A stretch of 64,000 nt of DNA. It comes from Vitrella brassicaformis (lineage: Eukaryota; Sar; Vitrellaceae). The notes below the pieces were generated by a model, which did no database searches, was not told where the DNA came from, and saw nothing but the letters and a program-made list of their open reading frames with translations. Every line of letters starts with the position of its first letter. The first letter of the stretch is position 1. This document shows, one piece after another, positions 30,990-43,079 of this stretch. The position numbers and the translations under genes were made by a program. The stretch lies in contig CDMY01000338.1 of NCBI GenBank assembly GCA_001179505.1, positions 28,770 through 92,769 of the forward strand, given 5' to 3'.

Positions 30990-33900
30990 ATGGCTGACAT
31001 CGACGGCAGCTCTTCTCCCCTCCCTCCCCACCCCTCCGGGCCCTCCCGCACCTATCCCGAAGCACGGCTGCCGCATCTTCAGGCCAGCAGGGCGCGGAAC
31101 GCCATGTATGTCACGTCGAGAGGCACCATCGTTGAGCCGCTGCTCGAACGACGCTTCAAGCCAATGACCCAGACCACCGACAGCCCACAGCAGACAGAGA
31201 GGAAGACCGCCACATCTCAACACACCCGCCCACGCACCAAAGGTGCGAGGAAGCTGTCGGCACAGACCTTCCCGTATGAAGCCAGGTTCGCCCGGTCGCC
31301 CCAGCCGGTGCAGGCGCGTGTGACGAGGCATTCCCTTCTGCATCCTTTGACACTTGGAGATCCTGTAGATTCTGCTGATAAGAAGCAGAATGGTGGTGGT
31401 GCTGGTGGTGCTGTGGTTGGTGAGGATCGTGAAGCGGGCGAGAAGGAGAGGGCGGTGCTGCGGGAGATGGAGGAGGTCGCAGCGGTGCCTGTGGAGACAC
31501 CGAGCCCTCTTCTGCTGCATCCGGCTGTACAGACCGCAGCAAGTAACGGGACGCGAGTAAGCACACACACACACGAGAGAGAGAGAGAGAGAGAGAGACA
31601 TCTCCCCTGCACAGACACACCGACATTTTCTCTTTGCTCTTTGCTCTTTCTCTGTGGTGCTGCGTGCAGGTGGTTGTGATGAGTGAGGACGCCTGGAACC
31701 GCATCAAGCGCGTCGTCAGCACCGCCGTCGACGCCAAGAACACCGCCGAGGCAAAACACCGCGAGGCACAGAACAAGCTCCTCTTCACCAAGAAAATCGA
31801 CGACCTCGAGTACAGAGTCGCCAAACTCCAGTCCGAACGCATCGAGCTCCTACGGGACCTCGGCACACGCGAGGCCGCCTTCTCGTCATCCTTCTGCCTG
31901 AAAGCCCGGCTGGAGGCCTGCAAAGTGGCGAGCATTGGCATGGTGGATGCGCTGGAGGCCTCCCTCAAGACAGTGCAGGAGCAGAAGCATGTCGAGGAGA
32001 AACTGGAGGAGGGCATGACACACCTGGGGAGGTTCGAGCACAACGAGCGGAAGGCGCTCGACGCGAGAATGGTGGATGAGGCGCTGGCTGGTGACGAGGA
32101 GGCAGTATCCGCGTCGGATGACGTCGGCAGGGAGGCCGCGCAGTGGCTGCGGTGCGTCATGGGAGGGATGGAGTCGCATGAGGGGAGCATGGTGCTGCAC
32201 CGGTCCTCGGGGATCATCAAGGTGACAGGCAAGGCCGATCCGAGCTCGGGCGAGGGCCGATACTGCGTTGTGACCATCTATATCACCTTTCTTGCCATGC
32301 CGGTGGGTCGGGTCGGTGGGGAAAAAGATACTTTACGACAAAGGGAACCATGGGAAGAGTGGGTAAGGGAGTGTCTTTGCTTTATCTTCAGGGTGCGTAT
32401 GTTCCTTCGGCAGGTGAGGGTGCCCCGTTCCATCCACCGACGTACCTCGAGCACTCCAGACAAGCGGTAGGCGAGCCAAAAGGCTCGATACCTTGCCCTC
32501 CCTCACTGCTGTGGTGATGGTCAGGGATACTCCCGCGATCCTGTCAGCCCCGGCGCCAGCCCGTGTTCACCGCACGGAGCCGCGGCGGGCGTCCCTTCTG
32601 TCATGCCTGAGCTGATTCTGGTGGTGTTCGACGTCATGGTGAGTCAGCCCGGCGTCATTATTCTCCGCCAACCGGTACCCTGTCTCTTTTTCTGTGTGCC
32701 TGTGTGTGTCAGGCGTCGACACACTATTGGGTACCGCTGCCTCTCGACATTCAGGTGGGCTGACCCGAGCCGACCTGCCTCTGCCTCTGCCTGTCTGTAT
32801 GTCATCGGATGGATGAATGTTTTCAGGCGACATCAGTGGACGACCTGGCTCAGCAAGTCATCCCTGACTGCCACTTCTCGGTTCGTCGGTTCGGTACCCC
32901 TCCCTCTCACACACACACATTAAATAACTACCAGGGGGCGTAACGTCCCTGCGTGTGCGTCTCCCTCCCTCGGGTCAGGCTGAGGACTCCAACGGCCATC
33001 TTCAGTTTACCTTTGCCTTTGCCGGCCGGCACAGGCCATCCGGTGCTCTTGTGTGGAAGGGACACATGGTGCTGCAGACCAGGCATGGCGATCATGGCGA
33101 TTCAGCAGGCCAAGGCAGAGGGAGACAACACGAAGGAGCCAGTAGTGGCCGGTTTGTTGAGATCACCATCAGCGAGGGGCCGTGCAGATACTTCACTGTC
33201 AGGTGAGGACGGACACACGATGAAGGGATGGATGGATGGATGGTTCTGTCCATCTGGTGGATTGGGTTTGTGTCTCGCTGTCGTGCACGCCGCATGGCAT
33301 GGATGTAGGGCTTTTGACCCGGCGGCATGTGAGCTGTATAGCTCATTTGTCGACAGAGACACGATTGAGGTATGAGATGTGCCTGTGCACCGAGAGACGA
33401 GCAACAGCCCACGGAGCGCCTGTCCGTGCCCTGTGGCCGCTCTCTCTCAGGATCTGGTTGAGTGCGAGGACGACGGCGGCAGTGACGCCGATACCTCCCC
33501 TACTGGTGGCTCCAAAAGCACGACAGTAAGTGACCAAACAACCAAGCCCCCCTTCATCTCACAAACATACATACAAACATACATACCCCCTCTCTCCTTT
33601 CCTCACTCAGGTGAAAGCCATCCTCCGGCACCTCTTCCTGGACCTGCGCGCCAACACCCTCGCCCTTGACGAGGACATCATCGCCGAAAACGCTAGAATC
33701 CAGGCAACATCCCTCTCGCCAACACCGCGCTCGTCGGTCCCCCTGACGGCCGCGACGAGCGCCACTCCGCCGCATAAGGCGTTCCAGGCGATGGAGGAGG
33801 ATCGGCGGTGTGTGGTGTTCCGGCAGGCTAGTGCCATGGGAGAGAGAGGGGGAGACAAGAGGGGAGGGAGATACCACCTGGCGATAGTGCAGGCTAATCT

Positions 33901-34387
33901 GCATAAGAAACGGCTCAAGATTGTCGTGTACGCGACATTGAAATGTGTGTGTGTGGTTGGATTGGGAGCTTCTCCTCTCTCGGCTTTCCTTCTTTTTCAG
34001 GTATGACCCGAGCGCAGCGATCGAAGATAGGCGTGACAGCGCCGAAAGCGATCGCGACGGCTCGCCGTCAACAGGCGCCGTCTGGACAAGAGAACTGCCC
34101 CTCGTGAGCACCACCCATCCCCCACACCCCTGACACACCCACATACCTACCACACACGGATGTCTCTCTCCCTTCGCTGCCCATTGCAGGAGCCGACCCT
34201 CCAGGCGATGAAAGACCCCAATGCCTCCACTGCCCTGCAATGGGCTCGGCGCAGCAGCACAGAGGGACTGCTGCACGAGGGAGAGGGCGAGGATGAGGGC
34301 AGGGCTGCGCTGCAGAGGGCGATGAAGGTTATAGTGGAGAGGCTGTCGATGGAGAAGGACGGCAGTCTCACCGTCAAGCTGGCCTGA
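30990..34387 (+). CDS. 820-residue coiled-coil protein, unknown
   Basis: Twelve exons join in phase: 30990-31556, 31670-32302, 32392-32466, 32525-32638, 32713-32754, 32827-32880, 32979-33202, 33309-33369, 33451-33525, 33611-33927, 34001-34103 and 34190-34387. The N-terminus is disordered and basic. Exon 2 is a coiled coil with heptads (TKKIDDLEYRVAKLQSERIE and onward). The middle is beta-rich (MPELILVVFDVMASTHYWVP and GALVWKGHMVLQTRHG) and could be a C2-like or other sandwich domain, but I cannot name it. The end is helical and acidic. No catalytic motif was seen. It is divergent from the wall-protein gene. Coding status is very secure from the phase match of eleven introns; function is open. 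Confidence 0.75.
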
Positions 34388-34639
34388 ATCACTATGGTGG
34401 TGCATGGCGTGTGGTGTCTGTGTGCCTGTGGGTGTGGGGTGTGGAGTGTGGCGTGCTCGCCTGTGTGTCTCTCTGTTGGTCTGTGTGTGAGTTTATTGGA
34501 ACGTCTGACGCACACACACACACACACACATCACATCGATCCACATCGACGTATGTATTTGTCCACCCTCTCTCTTCTGCGTATATATTGACACCAGACA
34601 TATCTTACACGATGGATGCGCTCACACACAATTAATTGC
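34388..34639. other. Short spacer, GT-to-CA composition switch
   Basis: The plus strand is G/T-rich to about 34510, then becomes C/A-rich with a CA run (34511-34530) up to the convergent gene's stop. It is the clearest small example of the 3'-flank pattern in this window. Confidence 0.6.
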
Positions 34640-37600
34640 TCACGCCTTCCCCCCACCACCCTCGCCACGCACCAGCCCCCCCACCAGCTCCCTCAACAAG
34701 ATCCTGTCAGCATGAAACCGGCGCAAAGACAGGCCGCCCCCGCCCTGCAGCCACATGGAGTCCCCCTGGCCCTCAGGGTCGATCTGGGCGTCCCTCGCAG
34801 CGAACCCATTGACTCGCCAGGCCCGTCTCAGGAGAGTGAGCGTCCAGAGTGCCTTGTTGTGGGACGAGGCCGTCCGCTGCCACAGGTTGCCTTCGACAGT
34901 CAGGTGGCCGAACCCGCAGCGGAAAATGTACTCCACAAAACCTGAAAGACCACCACAAGCAAGCGCTGCTCATTGGATGGGATGGCAGGCGCTTCAATTG
35001 TGTGTCGTGTCTCGTACGTACCCTCAAAGTACATTTTGCCGAGACACACATTCGGGGGCGGCTCCGCCCAACTCTTTTTCCGTGGTCCACTACTGCTGAT
35101 GCTCCCAGCGGTGTGGGGCGGGCCGGGTGGCGGAGCAGTGGCAGCAAGGACAGACGGCATCCGTGATGACGATCGGGGTGCGCCTGCCCCGCTAGGTGGG
35201 TGTGTGAGGGGGCGGGTTGAGAGGGAGAGGGAGGAAGACGCTGTAGTTCCTGTGTGTGTGGATGAGGAAGTGGGGTCCTCCTCCTTGCCGCACTTGATGC
35301 GGCGCCATAGGTACTGGGCGTGGTAGCGGCCAATTTTCTGTTTGCAGAGAGAGACATATGTATATGAGATTGGGTGTGGGGTGTGTGAAATGGTCTGGCT
35401 GTTTACGTCTGGGAAGAAGTTGAAGTCGACCAGGAACTTCCAGAGGTCGCTGTACAGCAAGAAAGGCTCCTTCCTCACCGACTTATGACGCCTCTCCCGC
35501 TCTCTCCCCTTCTCACCCTCACCCCCACCCGTCTCCCCTCCCTCTCTCTCCCCAGCTGCCGCTGCTTTCTGCTTGCCCTTGGCGGACGAGCCTTCGTCCT
35601 TCCCCTGCACCAGCAAAATCTCCTTCCTCTGACCTTTCTTCGCCCCTGTTCCATTTGCCTTGGGGCCATACGGGGAGGTCGACGGCCGTCGCGCCGTCGC
35701 ACCAGCGCCCATCTGGGAGATCGACCCTCTCCTAGGAGAGGCCGAGGGCTTGTAGGCCTCGCGTGGCGTCCTGATGGAGGGCCTTGACTTCCGACGGGTT
35801 ACCTTTGGCGAAGACGATGGCGCACGGCTGGATGTGGCATCTGATCGGCGGATGAAACATGCGGCGTTGGCCTTGTCGATTCTTTTTTAGGGGCTCACCT
35901 TCTGGCGGTTCCGGTGACTGTGCGGGCGTTGGGTCCGGTGTGATGGGTGAGAGCGACTGCGGGGGGTTGACCAGGAGGGGGAGGGGCGAGGGCTCACGCG
36001 CACGGATCCGCGGCTGGTGAGACAGGTCTTTCGGGTCTGAAGGGACAGACACACGATTGTTCAGGCATGTGTGTGTGAGGTGTAGGCCCATGGCTGATAG
36101 ACGGACCTTTTGGTGGCACGTGTGTGCGGGAGTAGAGGGAGAAAATGCGCCTCAGGGGGACCTCAAACTGAGCAATCAGCCGAATCACCTCTGGCTCGAT
36201 CAGCTGCTGCTCGACTAGATGATGCAACCAGTAGGGGTTGCTGTGCGCCACTCTTGGGATGTCCAGCTCGAGCGGGCCAGCGTCGAACAAGAGCTCCTTC
36301 CGTGGAGTGGGCGGCAGCACCGACGCCGGCTTATCTGATGAGATCGATGACATGAGAGAGAGAGAGAGAGAGAGAGACAAGTGTTTTCGTACCTCTACAT
36401 ATACCTGTCAGTTTTGTGACTTGCGGGGTGGAGTGGACAGGTGTCCTGGTCGAGTGTGTGTGTTTGCCGGAGGAGGGCGCCTCACTCCCAGACGAGGGCA
36501 CCAGCAGCGGCGGCAGCAAATCCTTCAGCCGCGGAAGATACTCTGCTATGAAACCACTGATGTCTAAACAACAACCAACGCAAACACAGAGACACCCCCG
36601 TATGCCGGGATCCCTTTTCCGCATGAAGACTGAATTACAATGGGCAGGTGGCGGTTTCTTCCGCACGGTGCCCTCGACGGTTGGGGGGAGGGGGAGTGGC
36701 AGGGGGCAGCCGTCCTCTGCAGTGAGTATGTCGAAAAGTGCGCCGAGGAAGTTGCGGAAGGGCAGGCCGCCCCTCGATGTGAGGGTGAGGTGGGACACGT
36801 GGGGGTCGCGGTTGCACTCAAAAGCATTGATGGCCTGAGAGAGACGGAGAAACAGACATGTCCCCTCTGTGTGTCTGTCGGCATGTGTGTATAATCTACC
36901 TGTCCAAAGTCTATCACGCCTCCGTAGTTGCGCAGCAACGAAGAATCGATGAGAAACCTGCAAACACAGTGCAAAACAACAACAAAGAGGGAGGGAGTGT
37001 ACAACATCTATGTCTCACTCACTCGTTGACCCACCTGAACCATGAGCACCTCTGCATGGGCGCCTGGGGGCTGGGCCCGACGTACTGGGGATAGTGGAGC
37101 AACATCTCGCGCAGAACTGTCATCATGGACGGACGAAAACACACGACACGACACAAATGAGCAGATGGACAGAGGGAACAGCAGATGATCATGAGGTCCA
37201 CCTGTCTTCTGGTCCTCTCTGAAGAACACGACTTTCTCCTGCAGAGTTTTGCTGTCCGTGTCAGGCTCTGTCTGCAGCGTCTGAGGCTCCTCGCTGCCCT
37301 CTTCCCCAAAATGACCGACCAACGGCTCCAACTCAGCCCCTTCAGGAATAAACTGGTAATACTCCTCATCTCCGCCGAACAGCAGCCGACACCGGTGCTT
37401 CCGTATGGCAGCGTCGCTCAGCCCGGCTTCTTCCCTCATTGTCTCGCCTTCTGTCTTGACCACCTCTCTCCTCCCCTCTCCCTCCCCTCCCTCCATCGGC
37501 AATGACATCTCGCGCAGCCCCTCCAGCCACTTCTCGACATGCCTCCTGTCTCTCAGCAACGCCCGCTTGGCATTGTAGGTCCGCTGCCATATCGGGATGG

Positions 37601-37802
37601 CGCACTTGGGGGCAACCGACCGGTGCAGGGAGGCCTGGTGCGGCACAGGCGCACAGCGGATCACCCAGTTCCTCGGCGACTTGAGGTCGAGAGTCCCGCC
37701 ATCGGTGAAGAACTCCCGCAGGGTGCGCTTCAGGAGTTTGGTTGGAGGCGGGCTGGGTGACGAGGGGGAGGCGTATTGCGCCGTGGGAGGCTGCAGCTCC
37801 AT
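34640..37802 (-). CDS. 852-residue protein with two similar helical modules
   Basis: Ten exons join in phase: 37202-37802, 37035-37116, 36900-36957, 36594-36834, 36405-36563, 36107-36334, 35899-36036, 35407-35840, 35022-35337 and 34640-34941. Two stretches look alike. The first is SWFRFLIDSSLLRNYGGVID, followed by a DFGQAINAF helix and LPFRNFLGALFDIL. The second is LYSDLWKFLVDFNFFPD, followed by IGRYHAQYLWRRIKC and GFVEYIFRCGFGHL. Both read as helix, FxxDxxxxP turn, helix, loop, FxxFLxxxF helix, in the manner of degenerate EF-hand pairs. No intact calcium loop was seen. Between them lie Pro/Ser linkers and a Lys/Glu-rich segment. The donor at 36594 (GTCTCT) is weak. The family was not recognised. 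It is divergent from the TPR gene with under 100 bp between starts. Confidence 0.7.
36356..36377 (+). repeat. (GA)n in intron
   Basis: A GA run (CT on the gene's strand) lies just inside the intron between 36107-36334 and 36405-36563, acting as the pyrimidine tract before the acceptor. Confidence 0.8.
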
Positions 37803-37890
37803 CGTTCAGATTGCCCCTGGGGGCTCCGGGGGCATCGAGCTCGCGAGACGCATGCAGTGCATGCAGATCGTTCCAGCGTGCCTTGCAGCC

Positions 37891-39744
37891 ATGACGGGGG
37901 CGGAATCACCAATCGATTTGCCTGTTGAGGCCCCATCGGCTGTCGGCGCCGTGTCGAGCAAGCGAGAGGGTGGCGAGTTGCACACACAGACAACAGGGGA
38001 GACGGTGGCAGGGGACGGAGCGGAGGTGGGAGAGGAGGGGTATAGTAACGAGGGCGAGATGGAGAGAACCAGCCTGGATGATGTCCTCAAGAGCTCGGGG
38101 GCGCAACTGGAGGTAGAACATCAGTGAGACGCCTCGGATGGATCTGGGTACTGACTGACTGTCGTTGATTGGTTGACTCAGGTCAAGCGGGTCGACAAGG
38201 ACCGAACCATCATTGGCGACTCGTAAGACCCCAGCAGAGCAGAAACACTCCATGAGACAGACAGACAGACAGACGGACAGACCAACGGCAGTCTCCCTCC
38301 CTCTTTGCGTGTGCCGCGCGGCAGGAGTGCGGACGAGATGAGGGACGCGGCTTTGAAGCAGCAGCGGATGGAGGCCGTGTGGCGGCAGATCAAGGACCTC
38401 GGCCGGAGTGACAAGATGAAGTGGGCCAGCGACAAGAGACACAAGGCCAACAAACTCTACCAGCAACAGAAGTTCAAGTGTGTGCGTCGTTTAATCAAAG
38501 TAGAGAAATACAGAGAGACGTGTCCGTGTCTGTGTGGGGGGGCTCGTGCCTGCAGGCAGGCCATTGAGGAGTACTCAGACTGCCTGCTTGCTTTGGACTT
38601 TGGTAAGCCATCCACCCACCCACCCATGCCATCAATGCATGCCCCCTTTACAGCACTGTCGACAGTATACCATCCATCTCTGCCTGCCTGCCTGCCTGCC
38701 TGCATGCGTGTAGGCAAGAGCGAGGCAGAGGCGCGTGACTGCCAGGAGCACCTGCAGCTGCCCGTCGTCACCAACCTCGCCGCCTGCATGCTCGAAACCA
38801 ACGTTAGTACACACGCATCATGCGCACCAATATTGACTGACACGTATATATACATCGGCACACACGAACGAGAAGAAGACACTTTATATTGCTCACCTGC
38901 ATGGCATGCAGGAGAACAGGCGATGCATCGCACTTTGCGACACGGTCGGCGTCGGCGCCTACAAGGAACACACACACACGGGCATACACACCCATCGATG
39001 GGACCTGAGACCTTTCTCTGATTTGAGCAGGCGCTGTCGATCGACCCCCGCTGCATCAAGGCCCGTTTTCGCCGCGGGGTGGCGCACCACAGACTGTGCG
39101 AGACAGATGAAGCGCAGCAGGCAAGAAATACTACACGACGAGCGGCGAACCGTGCGTGGGTGTGGTGTGGGTGTGGATGTGTGCAGGATTTTGTCGAGAC
39201 GGTGCGTCTGGTAGATGGGCTGGAGGAGGCCCAGAAAGCCGAAGAATCCCATGTATGTATGTCCCTACGGCTCGGGATGGGCGGTGTGGGGTGGGTTATG
39301 TGTTCCTTCCTTACTTGCTCCCGTGCATGCCATGCCATGCAGCTGCAGCTGAAGAAGCGGGCGAGTGTGTATCTGGACGGCATACAGAGACGCAAAAAGG
39401 TCAGTCAGCCAGTCGACGCTCCCCGCCCTGCCTGTCTATCTGTGTATGTCGGCACGTGTGTGCGTACTCTTAGGTGGACAAAGCCATGTATTCCAGGATG
39501 TTCGCCAAGGACAAACCCCTCTACCCGGTCAGCCAGCGGGCGCGTCACACGTGTGCCTTTTCCTTGCTTGCACTATGATGATTGATGAATGTGTGGACAA
39601 ATGCAGGATAAGCCATCGGCCGGCAGTGCGGCCAGCGGGCCATCTGTGTGGCGTCGGTGGGCGAGGCATGCTGTGCGGGTGTGTGCCCGGCTGCTTGTGA
39701 GGGTCTTCTGCCCAGAACGGAACACACCTAAGAGGGAGGACTGA
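37891..39744 (+). CDS. TPR-domain co-chaperone, FKBP/AIP-like C-terminal half
   Basis: Eleven exons join in phase: 37891-38112, 38182-38222, 38325-38477, 38556-38602, 38714-38802, 38912-38944, 39031-39120, 39187-39252, 39343-39399, 39474-39527 and 39607-39744. They give 329 residues. ATGs at 37852 and 37861 are alternatives. The TPR region has HKANKLYQQQKFKQAIEEYS, VVTNLAACMLETN, CIALCDTALSIDPRCIKARF and RRGVAHHRL. This is the three-TPR layout of FKBP/AIP-type Hsp90 clients. It is followed by KKVDKAMYSRMF, the seventh-helix motif of those immunophilins. No peptidyl-prolyl isomerase domain precedes it. The end is a basic amphipathic helix (VWRRWARHAVRVCARLLVRV). The intron after 39120 begins GC, not GT. 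Confidence 0.8.
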
Positions 39745-40386
39745 CTCTGAGCCTCCATGTGTGTGTGTGTGTGTTTCTCTGTGTGGGAAGTTTCTTCATT
39801 GTGTGCCCTGCACTGCATGGACGCGCTGATTCGTTGGCGCGTTTTGGGTGTGTTTGGTGTATTGCGGGTCAGTCATGCCATGCCATGCAGACGAAGTGAG
39901 TGAGTGAGTGAGTGAGAGAGTGAGAGAGACACACACCAGACAGAAAAAGGGCAGGTCGGTACGTGATGTGGGTGTGAAGTTCCGACCTACCTGTAGCTCA
40001 GCTGCCTGCCTGCCTGCCTGCCTTACTACTCCTACTACCTTTATGATAGATATGAGCCAGGAAGGAATAATGGCAACAAATACACAAATGGAGAGACACA
40101 CAGACAGAGGGGGCGGTGCGATGGATGCGATGCACCTACAGGCAGTAAGCAGCTAGTCAGCGAGCGACACTCTCTCCTAAATACGCCCGCCCGCCGTCTA
40201 CTGACTGACTGCACCAAATGCACAAACGCATGGACGGACGCGATATGCTATATATGCAGCCTAGCCTAGACACACACCACACACACAGAGCCGCATAGTA
40301 TAGGACAGCTTAGCCCCTTCCTGTAGATCAGATCGGCCAGCAGATCAGCTCATGTCGTCATGTACACGTATCATCGATATCGGTCT
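39745..40386. other. Spacer between convergent genes
   Basis: G/T-rich to about 39.9 kb, with a GTGA run (39896-39920). Then come a CCTG run (40002-40021) and C/A-rich sequence to the minus gene stop. No gene was seen. Confidence 0.6.
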
Positions 40387-43047
40387 TCAATCGTCGCTGG
40401 TGGCTGTGGCAGTAAGCAACGCTTCCCAATCGATCTTCACACACACACACACACACACACAGAAGTATACACAGCCCGCCAGGCAGCCAGCCCTCTGCCT
40501 GTGCCTGTGCCAGCTCACCAATGCCTCAGAGGCCTCCAGATACTCATCTCCTGCCACCACACACATGGCATTACACGTGCCACCCCTCCCCTACCAGCAA
40601 TATACACACCTGTCATGCGTGTGCATTGCCTCGCGCCGCTGACCAGCCCCTCGCCATACGTCCGGCCCACATCTGACGCCTGCACACACACACGCACAGC
40701 GCTCTCTCTCTCTCTCTCTCTCTGACTCTCTGTCTGTCGGGGTGTGTGTGTGTGTGTGTGTGTGAGCTGTACCTTGAGAGAGCACTCGGCAGTGTCGGGC
40801 GAGTAGGTGAAGAATTTGCACCGAGCCTCCCGCTGGCACTCTGTCTGGCACTCCTCTGCAGAGGCCACACCGTCCAGCGGCTTAGATAGGATCTGCACAC
40901 ACACACACACAGGCGCGCACACAGACACACAGACACACACACACACACTCACACACACAGAGTGTGCTGATGTGTGTGTGTGTGTGTGGCGGCCGTACGT
41001 CGAGTCTCTCGAGGTTGACGTCGTATTCGAAGCACCCAATGGACACGTCAGCCACATCCCTGACAGACAGACAGAAGCAAGGAGAGCGGCCTCTGCGTGT
41101 GTGTGGGCAGCGGGGTATGTGGCCGCTCACTTGTCGTCATCTGCATCACCATACGTGTCATCGTCAGCAATGGTCACAGATCGACCTGCACACACAAACG
41201 CAACGGACACACACACACACACACACACGCGGACGGACAGACACGGATGCACGCCGCGCCGTCATGCGCGCGCGTGTGTTTGTGTGTCTCCGTACGCTTT
41301 TTCTTCTTGCGTGTGACCTCCATGACTCGGCTGGGCGTCCCCCTCTTGTCGCCTCTCAGGAGGGGAATCACACGAACACGACACACAGAACCTGCACACA
41401 CATCACACACATCCCGCGATCAGAGAGAGAAGTGCGGCGTGTGGTGTACTGTGGTGCGTACGCTTGGAGCACTTGTCGGCCTTCCGGAGGGGCACCTTGT
41501 GCTCATACCTGTTGGACACAACCACCACATCACACGCACACACAGCATTCCATTCCCTCTGCGTCACTCGATGTGTGTGTGTGTGTGTGTGGAGGGGGGG
41601 GGAGTAGGGGCTGCTGACTTGTCCTTCTTGATTTCTGCGATCTTGTCTTTGGGCGGGTCATCCTTGCCAGCAAAGACTAACCAACCCTTCAAATGGGTCG
41701 CGCCGTTCCTGCACACACACAGACAGACAGACAGACACACAGACAGATGCCCACTCTGCCAGTGCAACTACAGACAGCATGATGTACACCCCCCCAGTGC
41801 ATTAAGTGAACGCACCAGCTGAAGTGGACGTGTCCGTCTTTGTAAGCGATGCAGGGCGGCTTGGACGGCCGGCCTGACCACCGGAACTTCAGCGCCTGCA
41901 CACACACACACACACACACAATGCACCTTCCTTTATCATCCGGCCACGTTTTGTGTGCTTGAGAACACACAAACCAACCAACCTGGTAGCTGCCATTCCT
42001 CTCTTCGAACTTCATCTCGAGCACTTTGTTGCCGTGTGCGTCGACCTCGGTGTAGAAGGGGATGTTGGTGCGGCCGGCGCCTCCCCAGTTGATGGCCCAG
42101 TTGGGCCCTTTCCCACTCTTATTACCACTTCCGCCGCCGCCAAGCCGCTGTGCACTTCCCATTGCAAAGCCGTACGGCCCCTACACAACCACACACACAC
42201 CATTCGCTCTGTGCGGGCTTGGGGCTGGCGACAGACAGACCTTCTTGCTGAAAACAGGTGTGGCGCGTCCCTTGCTGATGTCCATGTCATACTCGACAGC
42301 CTGTGAGTAGTGGCCCTTGTTTTTGTCGGGCCAGTGGTTGTCGAACATGGTGATGCGGTTGGCGGCGGGGGTGCGGACGTGGTGCTGGTACTTGAAGGGC
42401 TCGATGCCGTCCTTCTCGAGGGCGGTGATGGTGCTGAAGAGGGGGGAGCGGTTGGCGCCTCCGAGCATCCACTCGACCTGCCCGTCGTCCAGGGAGATCT
42501 TCAGCACCTGATTGATTGATAGACACCCACAGACACACATGTTCGTTGAGACGGTTTGTGTGTGCGTGTGCGTGTGTGTAGGGTAGTGTTAGCTACGCAC
42601 GCATAGAGGCCTGAGGGAGAGGAGAATGTTGCCGTCTGTGGTGAAGGCGATGCTGTTGGGGTGCGTCACGTCCAGCTTGCTCTTCTTGCGCTTCCCGATC
42701 CTGATGGTGTGGGTCGGTTGCCATGCCAACACAACGCAGAGCAGACAGCCATGCGGGCGTGGGCGTGGTGTCGTGTGGTGTAGTGTGTGCGTGTCTCTCT
42801 CTCTATGTGTCTCTCACTCTTTGAGCTTGGTCATGCTGAATTTGGCCTTGACGAGCTCCGGAAGCGGCCAGGTGTCCGCGGCACGCCTGACAACACCCAT
42901 CCATGCGTCCATCCATCCATCCATCCACATGACACGCTGACCATTCCATGACGACATCGCCGTTCTTGTCGGTGACCTGCACCACCGCCATGCTCACGTC
43001 CATCACGGGCAGCCCCGAACCTGCTTTTTGGCACACACAAAGAGAAA

Positions 43048-43079
<32 letters not shown>

